DNA of 64,000 nt from the NCBI GenBank assembly GCA_039654915.1, contig CM077597.1, positions 34,880,001 through 34,944,000 on the forward strand, in the 5' to 3' direction. Positions 10,314-22,361 of the stretch are shown here, piece by piece. Origin of the DNA: Aquilaria yunnanensis (lineage: Eukaryota > Streptophyta > Magnoliopsida > Malvales > Thymelaeaceae). The notes under the pieces are model-generated. The model did not search any database, was not told where the DNA came from, and saw only the letters and a list, made by a program, of their open reading frames with translations. The translations under genes and the position numbers were made by a program. The stretch's first letter is position 1. Every line of letters starts with the position of its first letter.

Positions 10314-12836
10314 TGATATGCTCATTTTTAGTCATGTTTTCTATATATTTTCCCCTTATATTTGCTTGTCTTTTGATGTGTTTTTATTAGGATTCGGTGT
10401 CTAATTGATTCATATTTCATTTTCAAGCTATATTTCAGCTTCATTTGGGTTATGAAGGATTTCTACAAAGTCTTGGAGCTGAATTACAAGTTTTAGTAGA
10501 ATCTAGAGCTGACACGCCATGCAACATGCCCTACTACATGCATGTGTCTGAGTTACATACCCATGTTCCAAAGCATGTTTCATTTGTTGAGATTTTAAGT
10601 TCTAAAGACATTACATGGTCTTTAATACAGTCGTGTACAAAATCATGTTTGTCTTTTTTTTAGGGTTTTTCAAGTTATTTCATGAAAGGGGAGAACAGTG
10701 CAGTAAAGAAAGAAAAATATAGAGAAAGGATAGAGTTTCATAAGGGAAGGTTGCTAGAGGCAGTTTTGATGATCAACATTATTTAATCTACACTGAATTG
10801 AAGATTTCTTGGAGAAAAAGCAATTTAGAGATGGGTAATGCTTTTCCTAGCTTTCTTTTGATTTTTTTGTGTTTATTTTATGGTACTATGAGCTAAAATT
10901 TTCTTACTCATACTTAGAGTAGATGAACCCTAGAATGATTTTGTGATTATGATTACTTTTTGGTTTAATGCGATTATGTTTTTCTTGCAATCTATCCAAT
11001 GTTCTTTGATGCTTTGATTTATAGTAGCTAACTTGTTAACTTAATGTAGGATGATGAACATGTGTCAAGTGGTATTCGGTATATTTGTTATGGATCACCT
11101 TTGGATAGAAAGGATAGTATTGTAACTGGGAGTAATAGGTGCAATATAATACCTCCGGACTAAAATGCAAACTTGTAGTAGGTCATAGGACTTGTAATGC
11201 ATTTTTAGGAAACGTGATAAGCCTAGACACCCTATCGATGACTTATGAATAGTTATTAGTGTAACAAGGAAAAATAGGAAGCTAATCTAAATTAGGTAGT
11301 ACTTCACAGCAAAATTAATCATAATGCTATTAAACTGAAGTAAATGCTACAAAAAGGATTTTTAGGTGGATTTGATTCTAAGTATGAAGATTCTGATTGT
11401 TGATTGTCTTAATTATTTTCTGCTACTGGCCAATAGTTAGTAGTTAATAATTTATTTTTACTACATTAGTTAGTTTAGTCAATTCATAGTAGTTAGTTAA
11501 GCAATTCTTTAACTGTTGGTTAGATAATAGAAAAAGGTTGAGTACGGTAGATAATCTTTGTTAGTTGAGGAAAACAATGTTGGTACTTGCCACTACTATA
11601 CTTTGATGATAAGTGCACTTGCCTGTGAGTTCACATATTTATAAGGGGTAAAATCCATATTTAGTCCTCTAACTTTAAGAGTCATCCAAATGTGGTCTAT
11701 TAACTCAGAAAGTGACTCTTAAAGTCCTCTAACTCAACTTAAGCATCATTTTTTCCCTACCATTAGTTCTACCATTATTTTGGATGGAAATTGCCTATGT
11801 GGCATGTATATTGCCACATGGTGGTCTTTTTTATGATAAGAAGTGATTAGATTGGAAGAATAATAAAGTTCAAGCTAAAATTGGCACAAAAAGTAATTTT
11901 AGGGACTTAAAAGGATAGTTAACCCCATCTTCCCTAATCTATGATTCGAACGTTGCTACCCCTCTCTGATTCGATTGTCGCTGACGCCCCTCCCCTTCTC
12001 TCCACCGACGCTCTATCTTTCGTCTTCCTAACCGACACTCCACCTTCTCCCTTTCATCCACAAGCCTGCCAGTCATAGCTCCACTGACCGATTGACGGAT
12101 GGAATGAGGAGAGAATTAAATCTAATGTACTATGCTATGGTGTACTATATGAGACAAATTAGGGCTTATCGGATGGCGGGGTAAGGGTGGCAAGGCGCCG
12201 GCGATGACAAGGGAGTCCTTCAGGTGGACGGGTTACTTTGGTAGTGAAGGTGAAGACGATGGGATGCACGCGGCAAATCACGATCAGGTGTCTCCTTAGG
12301 CAGCGGTTGTAGAGCAAGACGAGGCGGCAAGGGCTGAAGGTGGAGCTGTGACTAGCAGGGCGGTGGAAAAAGGGGGAAAGGTGGAGCATCAATTAGGAAA
12401 AAGGAAGATGGAATGTCGGCGAAGAGAGGAAGAGGGGTGGTGGCGGCAGCGGCAGCGATAAAATCAAAAAGGGGGGAAGATTGGGTTAACTATCCTTTTA
12501 GGTCCCTAAAATTACTTTTTATGACAATGTTAGCTTGAACTTTATTGTTCTTCCAATCTAATCACAGAGATTGCCACATGGCAATATACATGCAACATAG
12601 GCAATTTTCATCCGAAATAATGGTAAAACTAATGGTAGGGACCAAAATAGGACACTTAAGTTGAGTTAGAGGACTTTAAGAGTTTCTTTTTGAGCTAAGG
12701 GACTACATTAGGATGACCCTTAAAGTTAGCGGACTAAAAATGGATTTTACCCTATTTATAAGTATAGAGAGATTTGACATATCCACGTTATTTTTTAGTG
12801 TTGTCGGAAAGGTTTGTGTGGACAACAAACACACAA
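10314..12836 (+). repeat. Athila-like 5' LTR, interrupted by a Mutator-like element
   Basis: It starts TGATATGCTCATTTTTAGTC. Without the insertion and its duplicated target it is about 1.4 kb and collinear with 17801-19219 (for example GGGTTATGAAG..TTTCTACAAAG, and the end GTTTGTGTGGA..ACACAC). The two LTRs differ clearly, so the insertion is old. Confidence 0.85.
11646..12752. mobile_element. Mutator-like (MULE) element, non-autonomous, long TIRs
   Basis: The element is 1107 bp, starting GGGTAAAATCCATATTTAG and ending with the inverse (CTAAAAATGGATTTTACCC). The 10-bp string TATTTATAAG flanks both ends (11636-11645 and 12753-12762). The uninterrupted sister LTR near 19137 shows the empty site. 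The terminal inverted repeats extend over roughly 285 bp each (11646 to about 11932, and about 12466 to 12752), typical of the TIR-MULE class, as is the 9-11 bp target duplication. The middle (11933-12465) encodes no transposase and is much more GC-rich than the surroundings, so it may be captured host sequence. Confidence 0.9.
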
Positions 12837-12840
12837 AGTT

Positions 12841-12864
12841 TTTTGGATCCGTTGCTGGGGAACA
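12841..12864 (+). other. Athila-like primer-binding site
   Basis: TTTGGATCCGTTGCTGGGGA, just after the LTR end, resembles TGGCGCCGTTGCCGGGGA, the Asp-tRNA type site of Athila elements (from memory), with a few C-to-T-type differences. Confidence 0.6.
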
Positions 12865-13004
12865 TTTGTTGAGATTGCTACTTGAAAGATTAATATGTAT
12901 TAATATAGCCATTTATTTTACTGTAGTATTTTTCTTGGAATTTTTATTTTATTTTTAGTTTACTTATTTCTTGTTCTTTTTCTTTTAGGAGAATTGGTAA
13001 GCAT

Positions 13005-13095
13005 GTAGAATTTTGAGACCCAGTTTGGTCAACTTTCCAAAATGCTTTTCGAAAGGCCACAAGGAGCTTTACCGGTGAATACCAAGTTAAATCGT
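13005..13095 (+). pseudogene. gag C-terminal relic of the Athila-like element
   Basis: The plus-strand frame reads NFETQFGQLSKMLFERPQG then ALPVNTKLNR and a stop. The words 'ETQ.GQ...L..RPQG.LP..T..N' resemble the gag-protease linker of Athila and related gypsy elements (family knowledge, from memory). What should follow, protease and RT, is absent. Confidence 0.55.
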
Positions 13096-13128
13096 TGAGA
13101 ATTTTACAATTCAGCTTCCCATCACAAG

Positions 13129-13251
13129 GAGGATGGTCATGCATATGTAAAAGTGTTGGAAAGGAAGGAAGAACCTCCATGGATGATCAAGGAAGACGTC
13201 AGGCCAATGACATTAAACCAAGCACTTCTTGGGAGGCAACCCAAGCGTTGA
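13129..13251 (+). pseudogene. Probable pol C-terminal tail of the Athila-like element
   Basis: A 41-codon open frame ends TLNQALLGRQPKR and a stop. The 'ALLGRQP' ending is a pattern I associate with the end of Athila-type pol. Because it lies only about 35 bp after the gag relic, a large internal deletion must have removed protease to integrase. The identification is by memory only. Confidence 0.45.
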
Positions 13252-14875
13252 ATTTTTCATTTAGCTTTGTTTCCATTTATTTGATTTGATTATTATTATG
13301 TTAATTATCTTTTGAGGGTCCTGTGATCTTATGATTTGCATTGTTGATACAGGAATTTAGAGCATTTCGAGAAGAATTTTGTGTTCAAAGTGAGGGAAAG
13401 GGCTAAGTTCAATTATGAGTAAGTTTGGAAAATTTTTCTATGTTCTAGGAGATAAACACATTATTATATACGCCCATGTTCAGGGCCATGTTCATTAACA
13501 CGGTTTAAAACATAGACATGTTTTTTTTGTTAAATTGATTTCTCGCAAAGAATTTTTATTTGAGCTACAGTAGCCAAATATGGTTTGTGTTATAGCCGTG
13601 TACAAAGTGTGTTAACCTTACTTGGTCTCATACATGACTATGTTCTTACCTATGATTTCAAAAGCTTAAAATTTTAGAAGTTAAACACATGCACATGTAA
13701 TACACAATCATGTTTGAAATTGTGTTTCATTTTTTAGTTTAAGAACTTTATGATCCAGAGCACAAACACAGTCGCACACATGACCGTGTTACTTAATGTG
13801 TTTTCCTAACGCAATTTTAGTTATGCTCATGTTGTTGCCCGTGTTGTTTTTCTGTTTTCAAAATTTTTGGGCTTAAAACTTCGAACACAGTTTGCTACAT
13901 GCCTATGTCTAAAGTTGTGTTACATATACAAGGTCACTTACACACTCATGTTCTATCCCATGTTTTAATACTGTGTTTTAAAAATTTTAGGGTTCAGACC
14001 TCAAACGCGACACATGACACACTCGTGTTTAAAAGTGTGTTGGAGAAGTTGTAAGTAACATGGGCAGTTACATGCCCGTGTTACAAGCCATGTTTCACCT
14101 ATTTATATACTCAGTCACAATTTTATTCCCCACTTTACATGAAACTCACTCAAATTTTTTCCCCAAGCCCAAAAACTCAAACTCTAGCTTCCTTGCATCC
14201 TAGGTAAGGTTTTCCATCATCGGAAGACTTCATTCCTTGTCTAGATTCTAGATTTTCTTCCCTACTTTGTTGATTTTTTCTCCTTCAAATTAACTTTCTC
14301 TCTCTAAATTTATTTGAAGTTTATGGAAGATTTGATTGTTTTCTTATTATACGTATGTTATATTTGAGTTTGTTGGTTGATTTTGCATGCCCATTGATGT
14401 TTATTTTGGATTGATAGCATGATTTTTAGGATTTGAATTTTTGGATATTATGTTTGGAAGAGGAAGAGTTGGATTTATTTGTTTCATGAAATTGTGGTCA
14501 TGTATGTTGATTTGCCTTGAATGGATGTTTATATGGTTTATGATTTTGTTGAGAATGCCTTGGTTGTCTTCTTTGCTTTGGAACTTCATAAATTCTAGGA
14601 ATTGGTAGTGTTTTAGTGTAGTAGTGGATAGGTTTCTTGGATGCCAAGAAAAAGCTTAAATATGGATTACAATGTTTTGAATTCCATGATTATCATGCAT
14701 TTAGCTTTACTTGTTAAACCTAATCACCTTAATGGCTAAAGTTGAATGGAAACTTGTTTTGGATAAAGGAATTTTATTAATTTTTGTTAGAGCTCTTATT
14801 CTGGAGATTATTGTTGATTATATGTTGTGTTTGAGAATATAGTTGCACTGGGAAAAATATTTTGCTTTTTTTAGG
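13252..14875 (+). other. Non-coding spacer with a degenerate CATG/CCGTGTT repeat array
   Basis: From about 13460 to 14100, strings such as CATGCCCGTGTT, CATGACCGTGTT and GCCATGTTT recur every 60-100 bp in changing order, with AT-rich filler. A pyrimidine-rich stretch and a relaxed AT-rich segment follow. No gene is seen. Related motifs also occur in the LTRs of the same element (near 10510-10650 and 18000-18160). Confidence 0.6.
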
Positions 14876-15751
14876 ATGGAGAAACATCAGGATAAGTTCT
14901 CGATCTGTATAAAAAAGGTGGCAAAAAGGCCAAAGAGGTTAAATCCTCTTTTTGAGTTTAAGGATAAAGAGCAGAAGAAGAGATTTGAGATCTTGGTGGA
15001 CAGGCCTTTCAAGGCTAACAAGGTGATTGATTGGAGCACCTTACTACAACTTAGTTTGGTTGAGGAGGTTCGAGCCTTAGTGGGTTTTTTTGGATGGCTG
15101 ACATGTTTGATTGTCGAAGCCTACTTTCAGTGAGCTCACTCTATAGTTTTTTAGCATGCTTCACTTTAACATGACCATCTATCCAGATGCGGCGAAGTTC
15201 CATTTGGGAGAATGGAACTTCAAGATGAGCTTAGATGAGCTGAGGTGGCATTGCAATTTTTACACCCAGGAGTTCATTGATTCTGACAAGCACTGAGGCT
15301 TGATTTATGAATTCGGTGCCACTACCCCTACTATGCATGTGTTTTGGATGGGGCTGTCTACTAGCCCACAACATCTAATGCATCTAGGCTGCAATTGCTA
15401 GCAGTTTGATATGTATATTATTTGATCACCCACTTCATTGCTGGCATTAGGGATAGTTCAGGCATGGTGATAAAGATGGACCTGTTCTACCTCTACTACA
15501 TTATCTATCTAGTGCACTGCCACTTGGGCATAGCCTTTCCTTGGTGGGTGCGAGACATTGCCTGCCATATAAAGACCATGGCTATTTGTGTTGGAGCATT
15601 AATGACAACGTTGGCTCGGAACCTTGAGATTTTCCCATCGGATAGGTTCATTACTGAGGTGGCTAGGCTAAGGCAGGCCAACATGGATTTAGGAGGAGGA
15701 AAGTGTGCTACTCTTCCTGATAGCTCGGCAACGTTTACACTGAGGACCTAG
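14876..15751 (+). pseudogene. Extra ORF relic downstream of pol ('putative plant transposon protein' type)
   Basis: A first open piece (Met at 14876, to 15133) reads MEKHQDKFSICIKKVAKRPK, then FEFKDKEQKKRFEILVDRPF and a VIDW..L segment. A second (15422-15751) has ITHFIAGIRDSSGMVIKMDL and a hydrophobic YLVHCHLGIAFPWW segment. Together they look like the conserved domain found in extra ORFs of many plant LTR elements, described in databases as putative plant transposon protein. Several stops and frameshifts lie between the pieces, so it is broken. Its function is not established in the family. Position after pol and before the 3' LTR agrees with the env-like ORF of Athila. Confidence 0.5.
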
Positions 15752-17775
15752 GAAGAGATCCAGGAGGAGGAAAATGTGCTACTAAGGCACAGGCTGCCTC
15801 TACATCTACTAGTGCTAGACCACTGACATTATTAAATATCTTTCAGAGGTAGCAGCTTACTTGGATAATCTCAGGCTTATAATGGATTAGATGTTGATTG
15901 CTAGCTCCCCCTTTTTTGCTATTGAGGCAATAGCCTTAAAGTTGGAGGAGACCATATTCCTATACTTTCCCCAATCTAATGAGGTCATCACAATCACTAG
16001 TTTTCCCAGCATGATGATGACTCGACTGACTACTTTATTATTCCAACAAGCATGGATGGCCATGAAGGTGTTGATGAGACTCAGTGAGTCATCGAGGAGA
16101 AAAACGACGCCACTGCTGATGGACTACTGACTGGGGGAGTTGAGGACGCGATAGTAGAGAAAATCAAGCCTAGTGGTGCTATCATTGAGGAAGGAGTAGT
16201 GAAGACTACAACTGTTGCTGTCGAGGAGGTTGGAGGGACCAAATTGGATCCCATGGTTGTGGAGCATGGTACTAAGGCCAGTGTGCTGAGAATCCAATTA
16301 TGCCTACAGAGATGATGATAGCTCCAAGCACTTTGGTTGATCCTTTACCTCCTGGGGATGCTTAAGGATATTACTATCCAAGACATTCATTTACTTTTTA
16401 TTGCTAGTTTTTATTAGGGATATTGCTACTAATCTTTCTTTATATTTCTATTTATGTTTTCATGAGTTATGCTCGACTTTATTATTAGAGCATCGGTTGC
16501 TCCTTTTCTATTTTCATATTATTTCATTCTAGTTTCTATATGTTCTATTTCTTTTATTTTATTTTGTGATTGACCATATTTTCTATTTTTCATGGAAGCC
16601 TTTCAATTTAAATTGGAAGCTCAAATCAACCCTAGTTTTGGAACTTTTAGGATGCCGACTTGTAAGACAAGCAATTGAATTTTTCTTTTCAAAGGCAGTA
16701 TCAGTTTCTAACACTCATTTTTTTTCACTTTGTTTTCCATGTTAGTACATTGAAGGCAATGTACAATTAAAGTGTGGGGCAGTGGGTTTTATCTTTAGCC
16801 TATATTTATTATGTTTTTTTCTTAAATTTATCATTTTAGTAATTTTTCTGAAAATTTTTCAATTTTTGGAGTTTTTATTTTGGATCATTTATTGAGCATG
16901 TTCCTATTTTTAGAGCGTGATTGTTAATTCAATGTTTGGAGTTCTTAACTTGAAGACCAAGTAAGTGATTCTTAAGATCTTTCACTTTTTGTGCTTAATT
17001 TGTTTTTGAAATGTTTTTGCGATTCATTAGCAAGCTAATGGGAGATGGTCTCTATAAGCTATTTTTTGTGTCAAGTTTGTGTGTTTAGTACATTGTTCAA
17101 AACATGCTAAGTTTTGAGTTTCTGTGTTGGATTAGTGGAAAGTTTAGTTGATGAATTTATGGTTGATTGTTGATAGAGTATAATAATGTAAAGTATGGAA
17201 TTATGCTACTCCATTATTTTTTAGTGTTGAAGTAGGTTGGGTCTTTTTTTAATGGAAAAGTCAATCACAACTCGAAAAAATGCTAAGAGTGTGAGTATGA
17301 TCAAAAGATTATCTTGGATTGTGTTGAGAATTAGTTTGGGTATAGATAGAGCTCTTGCAATGTATACTTACTTTTAAATTTTTTGGCACATGAAAAGAAT
17401 TGTAAAAGAAAGAAAGAACTAGAACAGTTCAATTAATCACCTAATCCATGGTACTGTAGGTTGAATGGTTTTGCATAGTAGGCTTTGGCTTAGTGTGGTT
17501 TGTGCTTTTTGTTTTGCATGAAAGTTTGATTTATTCCCATTAGCCTTGAAAGATATGGGTTGCTAGCTTGAGAATGAATTGTTTTCATTAAATTTTGTTT
17601 TGAAAAGTGTTAGATTTAAGGTGCTGCATGCTTTGTAGTCTTGTTAATTTCTCAAGACCCTTAAAGTCCCATTCCTCTATATACCTTTGTGCTTAAGGAA
17701 TTGATTCAATGTTTTAATGATTTTCAGATTTTTATTTTTTAGATTTTTCTTTTAAGTTTTTGCTTAAGGGCAAGC
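15752..17775 (+). other. 3' non-coding part of the Athila-like element, with an internal PPT-like motif
   Basis: Acidic-residue-rich remnants of the same ORF fade out by about 16360. AT-rich sequence with no gene follows. At about 16753-16785 the string GGCAATGTACAATTAAAG plus TGTGGGGCAGTGGG resembles the internal purine motif often seen in Athila-type elements some distance before the real polypurine tract. Confidence 0.5.
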
Positions 17776-17783
17776 AAAAGTTC

Positions 17784-17800
17784 AAGCGGGGAGAAAAATA
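17784..17800 (+). other. Athila-like polypurine tract
   Basis: AAGCGGGGAGAAAAATA lies directly before the 3' LTR start TGACATGCC. It confirms the plus orientation of this element. Confidence 0.7.
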
Positions 17801-19219
17801 TGACATGCCATATTTAGTCATTTTCTATAAGCCTTTCCATTGTATTTACTTACCTTTTGATTTTTTGTTTGTTAGTATTTGGGACTTAATTAATTCATAT
17901 TTCATTTTTAAGCTATATTTAAGCTTTATTTGGGTTATGAAGCATTTCTACAAAGTTTTGGAGCTAAATTGCAAGTTTTGGTAGAATTTGGAGCTGACAT
18001 GCCTTGCAACATGCTCACGTAATGCCTTACACGCCTTACTGTACATCTGATTCTGAGTTATATGCCCATGTTCGAAACCGTGTTTCATTTGGGAAGATTT
18101 TTAGTTCTAGAGGCATTACATAGTCTCTAGCACAACCATGTACCAAACTGTGTTTATCTATTTTTTAGGGTTTTTCATGTTATTTCATGAAAGGAGAGAG
18201 TGTTGTGGCAGAGGAAGAAAAATACAAAGAAAGAAGAGAGTTTTCATGGAGGAAGGCTGCCAAAGGCAGTTTTGATGATCAACATCATTTAATAATTGCC
18301 GAATCAAAGATTTCTTAGAGGAGAAGCAATTTAGAGATAAATAATTATTTTCCCAATTTCCTTTTGAATTTGTTGCGTTTATTTTACGGTGCTATGAGTT
18401 GAACTTTTCCTACTCATGCTTAGAGTAGATGAACCCTATGATGATTTTGTAATTGTTATTACTTTTTGGTTTAATATGATTATGTTTTTCTTGCAATCTA
18501 TCCAATGTTCTTTAATGTGTCGATTAATAATAGCTAGCTTATAACACAATGTGGGATAATGAACATGCGACAAGTGGTATCCGGTATGTTTGTTGTGGAT
18601 CAGCATTGGATAGAAGGCATATTATTATAACCAGAAGTAATAGGTACAATGTAATACCTCCAGACCATGGTGAAACCTAATAGTGGGTTATAGGACTTGC
18701 AATGCATTCTTAGGAAGTACAGTAGACCTAGATACTTTATCGATGACTTAAGAATAGTGATCATTGTAACAAAATAATAGAGAGCTAATCTAAATTAGAT
18801 AGTGCTCCACGGTCCAAGTTAGTCATATTGTTAAATTGAATTGAAAGCTACATAAGGGATTTCTAAGGGGATTTGATTCTAAGTATGAGAATTCTTATTG
18901 TCGATTGTCTCAGTTGTTTTCTGTTGCCAACCAATAGTTAGTAGTTAATAATTTATTTTTACTACATTAGTTAGCTTAGTTAATTCATAATAGTTAGTTA
19001 AGTAACTCTTTAATTGTCGGTTACATAATAGAGAAAGGTTGAGTATGGTAAACAACCTCCATTCTCTGGGGAAAATGATCTTGGCACTTCTCATTTCTAT
19101 ACTTTGATATAAGTGCACTTGCTTGTGAATTCTCATATTTATGAGTATAAAGAGATATGCCACATCCACATTATTTGTTAGTGTAGTGGGAAGGGTTTGT
19201 GTGAATTACGAACACACTA
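17801..19219 (+). repeat. Athila-like 3' LTR (1419 bp)
   Basis: Collinear with 10314-12836 minus the MULE. It is followed by the target duplication GAAGG at 19220-19224, after which the minus-strand gypsy integrase sequence resumes. Confidence 0.85.
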
Positions 19220-20506
19220 GAAGGATTCATCCTCGAACTTGTATGATCAAATAAAAAGATATCAACCACATTAAATGCAGCACTCAATTGCACTCACTTT
19301 GCAAATAAAGTTGGTAGGAATTGTCACTAATTTTCTTCACAACTTGAAATGGACCATCTCTTCTTATGTGCAACTTTGTTCTACTTTTTGCTAGGAACCT
19401 TTCTTTTCTCATATGTACCCATACCTAATCTCCAGGGTAAAAGGATACTCTTTTTTTTCCTTTTGTTAGCTATCTTTGCATATTGTTGGCTCCTCTTCTC
19501 AAATTGAAGCTTCACTTTCTCATGTTGCTTCTTAACCAAATCTGCCTCTCTTTCACCTTCTATACTTGAATGTTCATTAGTAGGAAATGGAAAAGGATCT
19601 AAAGGAGTTAATGGATTAAAGCCATACGTAATCTCAAAAAGTGAATAACCTATAGTGCCATGCACAGCTCTATTATATGCAAATTCGCCATATGGTAGAC
19701 AAATTCCCATGATTTCAAGTGTTTTCCAATGATAGCTCTAAGTAAAGAAGTTAGAGTTCTATTTGTTATCTCAGTTTGTCCATTAGTTTGTGTGTGGGAT
19801 AAAGTTGAAAACATGAGCTTTCTACCAAGCTTACCCTACAATTTCCTTAAAAACTGGCTTAAGAACTTGGAATCTCTATTAGACACAATTGTTCTTGGGA
19901 CTCTATGAAGGTGAACAACCTCTCTAAAGAACAAATCAGCTATGTGTGTTGTAATAACTGTCTTATTGCTTGTAATGAAGTGTGCCATATTTGAAAATAT
20001 ATCCATAATAAGAAAGACAGAATTTCACCCTTTTTTGGTCGTGGGAAGTCCTACACTGTAATACATAGAAATATCAGTCCAAGGGTGTGTAGGTATTGGC
20101 AATGGAGTATACAAACCATGACTTGTTTGTATGGATTTCACCCTCTTACATGTAATGCAATGGTCACAAACACTCTTCACATTTTTTTTCATATGAGGCC
20201 AATAAATTTTCCTTCAACAAGTGCAATGTTTTAGGCACACCACAATGCCTCATCAAACAGCCACTATGTGCCTCATTTAGAAGCAACTCCCTTAGCGATG
20301 TTCAAGGTACATATAACCTGTTTTTTTTTTCTAAAGAAGAAACCGTCCACTTGACAAAACTTGTCAAATGTAACTTTAGCACACTTAGAATATATCTCAC
20401 TAAAGTCAAAATTAGAAGCATATAAACTCTGCAAATGCTCAAATCCAAGTTTCTTAGCTTTTAAGATAGAAAGCAAGGCATACTTCCTCGAAAGTGCATC
20501 AATCAT
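19220..20506 (-). pseudogene. Gypsy integrase and C-terminal tail, frameshifted
   Basis: Minus-strand reading from 20506 down gives the RNase H/integrase linker (DALSRKYALLS), a zinc-binding cysteine cluster near 20145-20170 (VCDHCITCK), and a core with the catalytic acids in [17 protein letters not shown] and [11 protein letters not shown]. It then continues into [20 protein letters not shown] (open 19381-19710) and a tail with PF-type ending near 19260-19380. Stops and frameshifts separate these pieces. In an intact element it would join cDNA to the host chromosome. The last codons were separated by the Athila-like insertion and resume at 10313. Confidence 0.9.
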
Positions 20507-20927
20507 TAAATTTTCCTTGCCTTTCTTGTATTGGATGACATATGGGAAGGATTATATGAATTCATCCCATCTTACATGTCTTTTGTTCAACTTACCTTGG
20601 CCTTTAAGATGCTTAAGAGCTTGGTGATCCATGTGAGTCACAAACTCTTTAGGCCATAAATAGTGTTACCAAGTCTCCAAACCTCTCACAAGTGCATACA
20701 ACTCCTTATCATATGTAGGATGATTCATGGTTGCACCATTAACTTTTTCACTAAAATAAGCAATGGGGCAGCCTTCTTATAGCAAGATAGTTCCAATACC
20801 TATTCGTGAAGCATCACACTCAATTTCAAAAGCTTTACAAAAATTAGGAAGTGCTAAAAGTGGTACAGTACACAACTTATCCTTTAACATGCAAAAACAT
20901 CATCTTGAGCTTTATCCCACATAAACT
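20507..20927 (-). pseudogene. Gypsy RNase H domain, frameshifted
   Basis: Reading the minus strand in changing frames gives the [36 protein letters not shown] and [16 protein letters not shown] words of the gypsy RNase H. Its N-terminal edge ([12 protein letters not shown]) abuts the solo LTR and continues in the RT piece on the other side. Confidence 0.85.
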
Positions 20928-22361
20928 TATTGGGTTTCGGGAGCCAAACAAATGCAATGGAATATAATTGAAACCCTCCAGCGTCCAAGTGAAACGGGGT
21001 AAATGAGGTGTTTAAAAATTTTATGCCTAATTCAGTTAAGATCTCTCACCCAATTGTTAAGTTGAATCATAAAACTTGAACAATTGACGTGTTTAAGCTC
21101 TCTAGGGTATCCACACGAGCCTTTCGGGATCACCATGCCTCCACCATGTCCTGGCAGATGCATTCCTCTTGTGCCTGTAGTGCTAGCTTACATCCTCCAA
21201 GGAATGACAATAGAAGAGTGAGGCTGGAACCTTCAGAACCCTTCTAATCTTGTCCTTAGGGAGGCTAAGGCAAGAGCTACAAAATTCTCACTATATGATG
21301 TATTTATAGCGAGACTGAACTCCCAAGCCTAATGGCTTTCAAAACCCTAATCCAATTAGGCTTAATTTTGGGCTTAATTAATGGCTCAACCTTTGGGCCA
21401 ATTATTAATTCAAAATTATTATGAAACCAAAACCTAAACAATTTGGCCCATGCACTCAAATAACCCAATTAGCTCTATGTGTGCAACCCATTAGGCTCCT
21501 ATCACATTGTCAATGATCATAAATCACATTTATGATCATAAACAATAAGTAGTGTCTAACAACACATCATCGCTACCCAAGTGACAAGATAGTCGATGAT
21601 TTGACTAAACCTCTATGATCATTATCCGTATATGCCATTGTCCGTTTGTCCAAGATATCAAGACCAACTACGAGACATGGAATGTGTTACTCTCGTTTGG
21701 CCTAATCTATGGTTTCTTGATTACCGAGTACACTAACTTAAACTGATGACATTGATATTGTATGTCAAGTCATTCGAGTATGGCCATGCATTTTGTTAGT
21801 CTTACTCTATCAAGAGGCCCAAAGATATCACTCTCGTTACATAGAAGGGACAAATCCCATCTTGATCATACAAAACCCTCTACATGATATGTGGCATACC
21901 CAATGACCACCTTTATGTTCACTCAGTTATGAGCAGCAAATGGAAGTATCAAAGTATATGACTCACATGTAGGCAACCTTGATGATCTTAGGTCAAAGGA
22001 CTCCATATACCATGATTACTATGAGACTCATTTATGATACTTATATAACAATCCATGTAGCGTGTTCATGGTGGGTCAGTCCAATACACAAGTTTTCTAA
22101 CTTGTACTTATATGTAGACTACATATCTCATATTAGTCTTCACATATGCTAGTCTTTATGTATTATTGCAACCCATTCCACAATAATACTAGACCAAAGA
22201 CATTTAAGAATACTATTATTCTATGGCTATAATTATGTTTGATTACATTACGTAGAAACAAATAATAAACATAATTATTGGAATGATGCCTCAAAAAAAT
22301 ATCATGACTCAATGTGCAAAATACAATCATCTCATAATTGGTTTTGGGCACAACACTAACA
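20928..22361 (-). repeat. Solo copia LTR, older copy, minus strand
   Basis: A 1434-bp copy of the same LTR family as 2246-3732, with many more differences. Flanks are AAACT (20923-20927) and AAACC (22362-22366), 4 of 5 identical. No internal region or second LTR is present. It sits inside the gypsy RT/RNase H coding region between the words NVGF and KFMWDKAQ, which pins the empty site. Confidence 0.9.

Larger units (their letters stand above)
10314..19219 (+). mobile_element. Athila-like gypsy element, internally deleted, with an extra ORF relic
   Basis: Direct repeats 10314-12836 (with a 1.1-kb insertion) and 17801-19219 are its LTRs. GAAGG flanks both sides (10309-10313 and 19220-19224). 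A primer site resembling the Asp-tRNA type used by Athila elements follows the 5' LTR, and a purine tract precedes the 3' LTR. Inside are a short gag C-terminal relic, an open fragment that looks like the very end of pol, then an ORF relic downstream of pol, where Athila elements carry their env-like ORF. Protease, RT, RNase H and integrase are missing. It sits exactly in the last codons of pol of the older minus-strand gypsy element. Confidence 0.85.

Noticed and set aside
10314..19219. Idea that the two 1.4-kb direct repeats are LTRs of the minus-strand gypsy pol beside them
   Set aside because: PPT, primer site and the GAAGG duplication place them in a separate plus-strand element; the minus-strand pol has its own LTRs at 1518 and 30877.
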